Positions 1-5,830 of a stretch of 8,164 nucleotides of DNA are shown piece after piece (position 1 is the stretch's first letter; each line of letters opens with the position of its first letter). The position numbers and the translations under genes were made by a program. The notes beneath the pieces are model-generated. The model worked only from the letters and a program-made list of their open reading frames with translations, was not told the origin of the DNA and did not search any database. This DNA is from Euryarchaeota archaeon UBA173 (GTDB lineage: Archaea; Thermoplasmatota; Poseidoniia; Poseidoniales; Thalassarchaeaceae): assembly GCA_002498925.1 (NCBI GenBank), contig DAJH01000023.1, forward strand, positions 1 to 8,164, read 5' to 3'.

Positions 1-1
1 C

Positions 2-817
2 GGTGCTTGGGATGGAATCTACGGGGCAGGTGATTCAGACAACATCGACGCAGTTGCTGCGCGAATCACCGAGACAACCGGAATTGAGGCGGAGAGCCTG
101 ACATTCGTTCGCTCTGGAGAAGCCAGGGGGTTGGAGTTTGGGAACAGGCTTAATGACGTCACCCCACTACTATTCCTGAGTGATAGCGACAGTGTGGAAG
201 CTCGAGGCCTGTACAAGGGATTCAGTTGGGTCGACCCAGGATACATCAACTGGGTTGAGCCTGAAGACAGCTCCGATAGCAGATCTTCCAGATATATGGT
301 CCCACAGCTAGGAAACATGTATGGTGACGTCGCTTCTTTCCTTTACATCTTGAAGACCAGTATGGGACAAGAGCAGAATGTCTCGAGGGAGATTCGAGCA
401 CGCCTTTCGGGAACCGGCTCACTGAGGGATATCCAAGACAAGATCTTCGGAGTTCTCAGTCCGAGCTATCTCAAGGGTTTCGTCTTCATAGAAGCGACTG
501 CACTACACCATGTTGAGAAGCTAATCGGGAGAGTAGGGGTCTCCGCGACACCAATGAAGAATTGTCGCAAGGTACTGGATGGAGAGTCCCCCCTCCGTGA
601 CATTCTACCTTATCTAGAGCCGAAGGCGGCTACTGCAGGAATAGAGGAGGGCAATATCGTAGAAATAAGGGGCGGTGCCTTCAAGGGAGCAACAGCCAGA
701 GTCATTGGCGTTAGCGAGAGCAAAGAAGAGGTTACTGTGGAGTTGTTCGAAGCCGCTGTTCCAGTCGCTTTGAACATCAGAGCAGATCAAGTAAGAGTAA
801 CACAGAGAGTCGAATGA
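2..817 (+). CDS. spt5: Transcription elongation factor Spt5 (NusG-like) fused to an N-terminal Nudix-like domain; 5' end outside window
   Basis: Spt5 binds the RNA polymerase clamp through its NGN domain, raises processivity and, through its KOW domain, links polymerase to other factors. The visible part is 271 residues, open to the left edge. Residues about 112-205 are the NGN domain (FLYILKTSMGQEQNV, then YLKGFVFIEA) and about 213-268 the KOW domain (GIEEGNIVEIRGGAFKG, then SKEEVTVELFEAAVPV). Both match archaeal Spt5 closely. Stand-alone archaeal Spt5 is about 150 residues and starts where NGN starts, but this frame continues upstream without a stop. Residues 1-110 resemble the later half of a Nudix fold: a decayed Nudix box (ARITETTGI instead of REUxEExGU), FVRSGEA, FSWVDPGYI and YMVPQLG. 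An internal ATG at 317, with only a weak AGGA ahead of it, could give a separate 166-residue Spt5. The Spt5 call is very sure; the Nudix call is inference from pattern. Confidence 0.93.
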   Translation, partial: GAWDGIYGAGDSDNIDAVAARITETTGIEAESLTFVRSGEARGLEFGNRLNDVTPLLFLSDSDSVEARGLYKGFSWVDPGYINWVEPEDSSDSRSSRYMVPQLGNMYGDVASFLYILKTSMGQEQNVSREIRARLSGTGSLRDIQDKIFGVLSPSYLKGFVFIEATALHHVEKLIGRVGVSATPMKNCRKVLDGESPLRDILPYLEPKAATAGIEEGNIVEIRGGAFKGATARVIGVSESKEEVTVELFEAAVPVALNIRADQVRVTQRVE

Positions 818-829
818 GGGAAGGGGCGA

Positions 830-834
830 TTTTT
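830..834 (+). terminator. Short T-tract after spt5
   Basis: Five T residues lie 13 bases after the spt5 stop, in otherwise purine-rich sequence. Archaeal polymerase can pause or release at T-runs on the non-template strand. Five is short, so this may only reduce read-through into rpl11. No strong promoter is visible between here and rpl11; CAAATAGG at about 853-860 is at best a weak TATA-like element. Confidence 0.2.
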
Positions 835-867
835 CAGAGGTTGCATCACGCTCAAATAGGGAGAGTA

Positions 868-884
868 GGTCGCCGGGGCGCACC
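868..884 (+). promoter_or_regulatory. Small hairpin in the rpl11 leader
   Basis: GGT-CGC pairs with GCG-ACC around a CGGG loop, with one unpaired C at 881. It ends two bases before the run of G (887-891) that serves as the rpl11 ribosome binding site. It could modulate rpl11 translation, but the stem is short and may be chance in G+C-rich sequence. Confidence 0.25.
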
Positions 885-899
885 AAGGGGGTACTAGAG

Positions 900-1178
900 A
901 TGTCTGCACGTAATGAGACCCCTCACAAGATCATCCAATCCATGGGTAAGAAGAAGTGCAACGGCTCATGGGAAGAGGCTACTGAGAATCTCACTATGGA
1001 CCAGGTCAAGAAGCTGGCTGATGAGCAGTCGGACCGCCTAACAGGTGCTACGCTGTACGCTAGGTGCCGTGAGATCATGGGAACGTGTGTTTCAATGAGA
1101 GTTAATGTCGAAGGAATGCCTCCGAAGGAAGCTCTCGATGCTATGAGCAAGGGGGACTTCGCTGAGCATTTCGCATGA
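900..1178 (+). CDS. rpl11: Ribosomal protein L11 (uL11), C-terminal domain only
   Basis: L11 sits at the base of the ribosomal stalk. Its C-terminal domain binds 23S rRNA helices 43/44; its N-terminal domain contacts translation factors and L10. This protein is 92 residues against about 160 for usual archaeal L11. Residues 30-92 match the C-terminal domain well: LTMDQVKKLADEQ, then GTCVSMRVNVEGMPPKEA and a GDF motif near the end. Residues 7-20 (TPHKIIQSMGKKKC) match the linker after the N-terminal domain. The N-terminal domain with its usual PGPPLGPxLG motif is absent, and the 82 bases between spt5 and this ATG are too few to encode it. The start has a G-run (887-891) nine bases upstream. The gene sits between spt5 and rpl1 as in many archaea. 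The family is certain; whether the short form is normal for this lineage I cannot tell. Confidence 0.93.
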   Translation: MSARNETPHKIIQSMGKKKCNGSWEEATENLTMDQVKKLADEQSDRLTGATLYARCREIMGTCVSMRVNVEGMPPKEALDAMSKGDFAEHFA

Positions 1179-1190
1179 TGCTTCACGAAT

Positions 1191-1219
1191 TGCGGGAGAG
1201 GGTAACCTCGCTGACCGCA
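1191..1219 (+). promoter_or_regulatory. Candidate L1-binding mRNA operator (23S mimic) before rpl1
   Basis: The RNA can fold as an outer stem TGCGG (1191-1195) with CCGCA (1215-1219), an asymmetric loop of GA on the 5' side and GCTGA on the 3' side, and an inner stem GAGG (1198-1201) with CCTC (1206-1209) closed by a GTAA tetraloop of the stable GNRA type. L1 is known to recognise two stems around an asymmetric internal loop in 23S rRNA, and in its own mRNA in bacteria and methanogens. As I recall those sites, they carry GA on the 5' side and a longer strand beginning with G on the 3' side, as here. The structure abuts the rpl1 ribosome binding site (1220-1226), so bound L1 could block translation. 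The fold is seen; the function is inferred. Confidence 0.45.
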
Positions 1220-1231
1220 GAGGTGGTTTGA

Positions 1232-1876
1232 ATGAAAGAAAACATACAGAATGCTATTCAACAGGCTCTAGATGAGTCACCTGAGCGTAACTTCGTTGAG
1301 ACGCTAGAGATGGCTTTCACCCTGAGAGAAGTCGATCTGAAGAATCCGGCTAACCGAATTCAAGAAGAGGTTAGGCTACCTTCTGGAAGGGGGAAGCCTG
1401 TCAAAATTGCTATGTTCGCAGGAGGCGAGATGTCCACTAAGGCAAAGGCCGCAGGAATAGAAGTGATTGATCCTTCTCAGATAGAAGATATCGGCGGAAA
1501 CAGGCAGCAGGCTAGGAAGATGGCGAATAGATACGACTTCTTCCTCTCGGAAATACCACACATGGGAACAGTTGGTAGGTTCCTCGGTGTTGTTCTCGGA
1601 CCTAGGGGTAAGATGCCAAGGCCGGTCCCTCCAAATGTCGATCCTGGGATGATAGCAGCGGGCCTCAAGGATACAGCAATAGTCCGATCAAGGGACAAAA
1701 TAACATTCCACACTGCCATGGGCTCCAGGGAACAAGGAGTTGGCGATCTTACAGCAAATGGGATGGCGATCTGGACCAGGGTAGTTGGAAAATTGGAAAG
1801 GGGAGCAGGTAACATCAGGTCGTGCTACGTCAAGACGTCGATGGGGCCCTCCATCAAGGTCGAGGTGGTTCTTTGA
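1232..1876 (+). CDS. rpl1: Ribosomal protein L1 (uL1)
   Basis: L1 forms the mobile L1 stalk of the large subunit, which helps deacylated tRNA leave the E site, and in many organisms represses translation of its own operon. The 214 residues fit the archaeal family length. The hallmark GPRGKMPRPVPPN lies at residues 123-135, and the conserved C-terminal stretch KTSMGPSIKVEV is intact. A strong binding site, GAGGTGG at 1220-1226, sits five bases before the ATG. The stop TGA at 1874-1876 overlaps the TTG start of rpl10, so the two are probably translationally coupled. A stem-loop resembling L1 target RNA lies immediately upstream. Confidence 0.97.
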   Translation: MKENIQNAIQQALDESPERNFVETLEMAFTLREVDLKNPANRIQEEVRLPSGRGKPVKIAMFAGGEMSTKAKAAGIEVIDPSQIEDIGGNRQQARKMANRYDFFLSEIPHMGTVGRFLGVVLGPRGKMPRPVPPNVDPGMIAAGLKDTAIVRSRDKITFHTAMGSREQGVGDLTANGMAIWTRVVGKLERGAGNIRSCYVKTSMGPSIKVEVVL

Positions 1877-2889
1877 TTCCAAAGGTCGCCGGTTGGAAAC
1901 CCGATCGTGTCTCTGAACTTACGGACATCGTCGGAAAGGAGGGGATCGTCGGAGTCGTGGACGTAGCTGGGGTCCCTGCAAAAAACATGCTAGACATGAG
2001 GGAGTCCCTCAGGGGAATGTTGACCATGACCATGGCTAAGAAGAGCCTCATCAGGATCGCATGGAAGGATGCAGGTTTGACCGAAGAAGACTTGGAGGCC
2101 ATGTTGGAGGGAGCTATTCAGCCATGTGTCGTTCACACTGACTCACTAAACTGCTACGAATTGTTCGAGGAGCTAGAGAAGACTCGACAGGGGAGAGCGG
2201 CCAAGGATGGAGAGGTTGCTCCAAATGACATAATTGTCGAAGCAGGGCCCACTGAATTCGGCCCAGGGCCTATTGTCGGAGAGTTCAACGCTGTGGGAAT
2301 CCCGGCTAAGATAGACAAGGGAGCTGTCGCTATACAGAAGACGGTGACAGTAGTCAACAAGGGAGAGCAAATCGATGGAGAGCTAGGACTAATGCTTTCA
2401 AAATTGGGAATCAACCCCATCGAGATCGGACTGATACTGATTGGAGTCTTAGATGAGGGGGATGTCCTCTCGGCCTCCGATCTGGATTTGGATACCGACG
2501 GTCTGAGAGACAACATAGTGATTGCAAATTCTGGTGCTTACAACCTAGCGTGCAACATCAGATGGTTTACCCCAGAAACTATGCCAACACTACTTTCGAA
2601 GGCTAGCAGTGAGGCTCTCTCTGTTGCCATAGAAGCAGGGGTCGTGAACAGCGAGACTGCTTCTTTGTTCATATCTCGCGCGAATGCGCGCGTGCTGGCC
2701 ATAGCCAGCCAATTAGATTCCTCAGCGCTCGATGAAGAGCTCGCAGCTGCGCTTGGCGCTGCTGCAGTATCGAATGCTGCCGCCACGGCCTCCGAAGTGG
2801 CGGAAGACGGAGGCGAAGCACCTGCCGAAGTCGAGGAGGAGGAAGAAGATGAAGGCGGGTTCGATGGACTCGGCGACCTCTTCGGATGA
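1873..2889 (+). CDS. rpl10: Ribosomal protein L10 (uL10, archaeal P0)
   Basis: P0 anchors the L12 dimers to the 23S rRNA at the stalk base and helps recruit elongation factors. From the TTG at 1873 the protein has 338 residues, normal for archaeal P0. The rRNA-binding domain occupies about residues 1-105 (GIVGVVDVAGVPAKNMLDMR), an insertion domain follows (about 106-185), then helical segments that bind L12 (SSEALSVAIEAGVV), an Ala-rich hinge and the acidic tail ending GGFDGLGDLFG. I chose TTG because GAGGTGGT at 1862-1869 lies at proper spacing and homology begins just after it (VAGWKPDRVSELTDIV). The frame is open back to 1822, but those 17 codons lie within the rpl1 gene. The L12 gene follows after 18 bases. 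Confidence 0.96.
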   Translation: MIPKVAGWKPDRVSELTDIVGKEGIVGVVDVAGVPAKNMLDMRESLRGMLTMTMAKKSLIRIAWKDAGLTEEDLEAMLEGAIQPCVVHTDSLNCYELFEELEKTRQGRAAKDGEVAPNDIIVEAGPTEFGPGPIVGEFNAVGIPAKIDKGAVAIQKTVTVVNKGEQIDGELGLMLSKLGINPIEIGLILIGVLDEGDVLSASDLDLDTDGLRDNIVIANSGAYNLACNIRWFTPETMPTLLSKASSEALSVAIEAGVVNSETASLFISRANARVLAIASQLDSSALDEELAAALGAAAVSNAAATASEVAEDGGEAPAEVEEEEEDEGGFDGLGDLFG

Positions 2890-2907
2890 AAAAGAAGGTG
2901 AAAAAAG

Positions 2908-3219
2908 ATGGAATATGTGTATGCTGCAATGCTACTGCACTCGGCCGATAAGGAGATTGACGAAAAGGGCGTAAGCGCTGTGCTTACCGCTGCTGGAGTG
3001 GACGCTGATAGCGCCCGCGTAAAAGCAATGGTTGCTTCGTTGGGATCCGTGGATATCGGAGAGGCGATGGCCACTGCCGTAGCCGCACCAGTCGCCTCGG
3101 CCGCTCCTGCGGCAGCTTCAGGAGGAGCATCGGGAGATGCACCAGCAGAAGCAGCTGCGGAGGAAGAGCCAGAGGACGATGGTGGTGGCTTCGAAGGCCT
3201 CGGCTCGCTTTTCGGGTAA
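2908..3219 (+). CDS. rpl12: Ribosomal protein L12 (archaeal aL12/P1 type)
   Basis: aL12 forms dimers on P0 and its C-terminal tails recruit translation GTPases. The 103 residues match the family. The N-terminal helical dimerisation domain (MEYVYAAMLLHSADKEIDEK to about residue 55) is followed by an Ala-rich flexible hinge (about 56-85) and an acidic tail ending GGFEGLGSLFG. That tail is nearly identical to the L10 tail, as expected since both bind the same factors. GGTGA at 2897-2901 is a good ribosome binding site six bases before the ATG. It is the last gene of the stalk operon. The 60 bases that follow contain no clear terminator, so transcription may run into the next gene. Confidence 0.97.
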   Translation: MEYVYAAMLLHSADKEIDEKGVSAVLTAAGVDADSARVKAMVASLGSVDIGEAMATAVAAPVASAAPAAASGGASGDAPAEAAAEEEPEDDGGGFEGLGSLFG

Positions 3220-3279
3220 AGTACCAGCTGAACCAGGGTCGCGAAGGCGCTATGGGCGATAGCATAGAGGCGAAGCCAT

Positions 3280-3756
3280 ATGGGCTCAATGCGACTCCTT
3301 GAGATTCCGGTCTCGGTCACTCCCGTGGATGCTTTGAGATCATTCAGAACTGTATGTGAATCCCGAGGCTGGGAGATGCACAGAGTCGAAGAGTCCCGTG
3401 TGGTAAATCGCTGGGCAATAATAATGCCACTCACCAGATCTGCGAGGGTCCTAGGGATGGTAATCGACGAGGATGAAGTAGATGGCCTGTCTCTGAGGTC
3501 ATGGAGTTTCGTACCCGGTTCCGCAGGTAGGGTGTCAATGGTATCCTTTGACATCCCCGACACAATTAGTGCTGACGAATGGGGGGAGATTTTCTCTGAG
3601 TGGTGCTCAATACTCCCGAGATGCCCATGGAAATGGACGTTCTGGGAACGTTCCATGATTGGTTACTTCATTCCTGAATTCCGTAGATCTAGGATTATTT
3701 TCAGGAATGAGGGCATTGATATCTCTTCTTGGACTAGTTCGCCGCGAGTAGACTAA
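3280..3756 (+). CDS. Hypothetical soluble protein
   Basis: I do not recognise this 158-residue protein. It has no membrane segment or signal peptide and reads as a mixed alpha/beta cytoplasmic protein with alternating hydrophobic strands (WAIIMPL, VLGMVID, RVSMVSFDI), many Trp and Arg residues, and an aromatic patch CPWKWTFWERSMIGYF near residues 126-141. Cysteines 27, 120 and 126 form no metal-binding pattern. The ATG at 3280 has GAGGCG upstream (3268-3272 region); a second in-frame ATG at 3289 is a possible start. The gene lies 60 bases after rpl12 on the same strand and may be co-transcribed with the stalk operon. The gap holds only a weak 5-bp inverted repeat (GCTAT/ATAGC, 3249-3263). The call as a real gene rests on length, codon pattern and lack of a competing frame. 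Confidence 0.75.
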   Translation: MGSMRLLEIPVSVTPVDALRSFRTVCESRGWEMHRVEESRVVNRWAIIMPLTRSARVLGMVIDEDEVDGLSLRSWSFVPGSAGRVSMVSFDIPDTISADEWGEIFSEWCSILPRCPWKWTFWERSMIGYFIPEFRRSRIIFRNEGIDISSWTSSPRVD

Positions 3757-3822
3757 TTGCTTCTTGGACAAGCTGGCGATAGAGGACTTGAAAGAGAAGG
3801 CGTTAACCGGAGCTTGAAGGAA

Positions 3823-4494
3823 ATGGATATCCAGGAGCTCTTCGATACCCCACGAAAAATTGGGATGTTTGCTGGTAGCGTTGCTTTCCTGGTATTATTT
3901 CCTGCATATTTTGCCTGGATGCCATTGGTTGATGAAGGAATAGTTTCTGGTGGCTCTGGTGGCTCTGGAAACTGGGAGGTCGGTTTCATGGAGACTCCGA
4001 TAGTACTGCAAGATACTCAGGTGATGGGGGACGGAGATACTCACGATACTTTCTTTGATGTCGCTTCGGAGATGAACATTGGATACATCGAGTTGGATAT
4101 CGACTGCAATGATAACGACGACCCTGGGCCTGGTTTTACCGATAGTGCCGAGGGGACCAGTGACGTTAGTGGCGCTATAGGAGATTTTGAGGACCAAAGC
4201 GGAGATGGGATGTGCTCTGGGGGAGATTCCGGATTCACCCTCAGGTGGGATGTAACATCGAACTATTCTGGATCAAATTACACCGCCTCGGGAATGAGCG
4301 AGTCGGAGATAAGGGCAGAGTGGAATGATGATGGCTTAGGTAGAGGGACCTGGGCTGCTACAATTACTGCAGATATCAGCTCGCCCCCTTCACCACTGGG
4401 CTCAATAGTTGACTCAGACGAGGAATATGAGATCACATGGACTGCGATGACCTATGAGTTGATCATTCAACCCGCAGTAGAAATGGAAGCTTGA
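3823..4494 (+). CDS. Single-pass membrane-anchored protein with acidic outside domain
   Basis: I do not recognise the family. From the ATG at 3823 the product has 223 residues: a short N-terminal stretch with a basic RK pair, one membrane helix (about 13-35, IGMFAGSVAFLVLFPAYFAW), then a GGSGGSG spacer and an outside domain rich in Asp, Gly and Ser. The positive-inside rule puts that domain outside. Two stretches (DGDTHDT and DCNDNDDPGPG) look able to bind calcium. The two cysteines in DIDCND and GMCSGG could form a disulfide. Tandem NYS and NYT sequons suggest N-glycosylation. Alternating strands towards the end suggest a beta sandwich. The frame is open back to a TTG at 3757, next to the previous stop, but no binding site supports that start. 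The stop abuts the stop of the convergent gene. Confidence 0.75.
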   Translation: MDIQELFDTPRKIGMFAGSVAFLVLFPAYFAWMPLVDEGIVSGGSGGSGNWEVGFMETPIVLQDTQVMGDGDTHDTFFDVASEMNIGYIELDIDCNDNDDPGPGFTDSAEGTSDVSGAIGDFEDQSGDGMCSGGDSGFTLRWDVTSNYSGSNYTASGMSESEIRAEWNDDGLGRGTWAATITADISSPPSPLGSIVDSDEEYEITWTAMTYELIIQPAVEMEA

Positions 4495-5781
4495 TCAGGT
4501 CTTTGCGTAGATGCTGATTACGTCTCCATCTTGGACCTCGTAATCGGCTCCTATTACCCTTGAGCTCCTCGCGTCCACCGCCCTGATGAACCCCTCTCCC
4601 AAGTCAGAGTGGACCTCGAAAGCCAATCCCTTGGCCGTGGTCCCACCTGGAATCAGAATTGCGTCAGGGAGAATGTTTCCGTCTCCATCGGTCCAATGTG
4701 TCTCGTCATGCACGGGGTATGCGACCCTTCTCGAAAGTCTGCCGAAAACTACCTCACTCAGTAGTCCAATCAGGCCCCCTCCCTGCCACTCTTCGAGTGA
4801 TTCTGATATAGATTTGAGGGCTTTCTCCTGTTTCTCTGTCAAGTCGACCTTTCCCCTTTCTGTGATCTCGAAGGATGCTTCTCCCGGGTCGTTGCTAATC
4901 AGTCCGGCTATCGATGCCCTTCTCAATGCAAGTTCAGCTTCGGCGCTAGTCAAGACCAGTGTTCCTCCATTTTCGTTTACCTTTCTGGAAAGCTCTTCCA
5001 AAGACCCCTCGATAGCTCTATCAGCTTTGTTCGCTGCTACGGATATAGGAAATAATTCATTCCTGATTGAAGAGGCGAGGGTAGCGAGGTGCTCGGAATT
5101 CCAATCCCATGGAGGACCAGCATTCGGGTATTGCGAAGTTACCTCAGAAATTGCTAGAGAGACGTGTCTTTCCTTGGCGCCTATCCCAGTGAGCTGGTCT
5201 AGGATGTAGATGGATAGCGCTTTGTCTCCCTCTGCCTGTACCCTTCTGGCACCCCTATGCCAACCAGTATTCAGAATTCCAATTATCCAGCGGTCGATCT
5301 CTTCAAGCAGGAATCTGTGCTCCTCCATTGGGTCGGAGCCCCCCGAGCCTACTGGATTTCCCTCCATATCCGTGGAGCCAGAGACATCGATGACTTGTAT
5401 CAGGGCGTCACATCTGGCCAAATCTGAGAGGAACTGGTTTCCCCTCCCCCTTCCCTCGTGTGCCCCTGGCACGAGTCCGGCGACATCGATCAGTGTGACT
5501 GGGACTAGTCTCCTGTGATTGCTACATCTACCTGTGTTAGGGACGCAAATGCTTCCCATCCTAGGGTCTTCTGTGGATGTTTGATCAAGTCTCCCTGACT
5601 CCTCCCTCTTAGTTCTCAGTTCCTTACAAGCGCAACTATCTGGAAGTGGGAGCCAAGCGACCCCTACATTCGGCTCTATCGTTGTGAAAGGATAGTTTGC
5701 AATTTCGACTAGTGACTCAGTTAAGGCGGAAAACATGGTTGATTTGCCGACGTTCGGCTTCCCCACTAGACCTATTCGCAT
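4495..5781 (-). CDS. ychF: YchF/OLA1-type translation-associated GTPase
   Basis: YchF proteins are Obg-related P-loop NTPases that associate with ribosomes. The 428 residues contain G1 GKPNVGKST (7-15), the switch motif DVAGLVPGAHEGRG (99-112), G4 NKAD (251-254), G5 TSA (278-280) and a C-terminal TGS domain (about 371-428). NKAD predicts GTP specificity; bacterial YchF and human OLA1 have an altered G4 and prefer ATP. Four cysteines at 50, 52, 79 and 86 (CxC, then Cx6C) recall the Cys cluster of archaeal homologues, here with about 20 extra residues between the pairs. I chose the ATG at 5781 because homology starts there and GGGGATG precedes it; an earlier ATG at 5862 would overlap the upstream gene. 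It lies 49 bases after the polytopic membrane protein gene. Confidence 0.93.
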   Translation of the reverse strand: MRIGLVGKPNVGKSTMFSALTESLVEIANYPFTTIEPNVGVAWLPLPDSCACKELRTKREESGRLDQTSTEDPRMGSICVPNTGRCSNHRRLVPVTLIDVAGLVPGAHEGRGRGNQFLSDLARCDALIQVIDVSGSTDMEGNPVGSGGSDPMEEHRFLLEEIDRWIIGILNTGWHRGARRVQAEGDKALSIYILDQLTGIGAKERHVSLAISEVTSQYPNAGPPWDWNSEHLATLASSIRNELFPISVAANKADRAIEGSLEELSRKVNENGGTLVLTSAEAELALRRASIAGLISNDPGEASFEITERGKVDLTEKQEKALKSISESLEEWQGGGLIGLLSEVVFGRLSRRVAYPVHDETHWTDGDGNILPDAILIPGGTTAKGLAFEVHSDLGEGFIRAVDARSSRVIGADYEVQDGDVISIYAKT

Positions 5782-5830
5782 GTCATCCCCGTTTATCTCA
5801 AAGAGGTGGTATTCCCTCAAGTTGACGGTA

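Noticed and set aside
1822..1872. An upstream start for rpl10 at 1822
   Set aside because: The 17 extra codons lie within rpl1, have no homology to P0 and no binding site; the TTG at 1873 has a strong one.
3249..3263. Inverted repeat GCTAT/ATAGC after rpl12 as a terminator
   Set aside because: The stem has only five pairs, is A+T-containing and is not followed by a T-run.
2538..3656. A 372-codon open frame on the minus strand
   Set aside because: It lies antisense to rpl10, rpl12 and the next gene, and its product is long Ser/Ala low-complexity runs, as expected from reading Ala- and Glu-rich stalk protein codons backwards.
4586..5518. Two plus-strand open frames opposite the YchF gene
   Set aside because: The minus strand carries a full set of GTPase motifs here; the plus frames are Ser/Pro-rich without recognisable domains.
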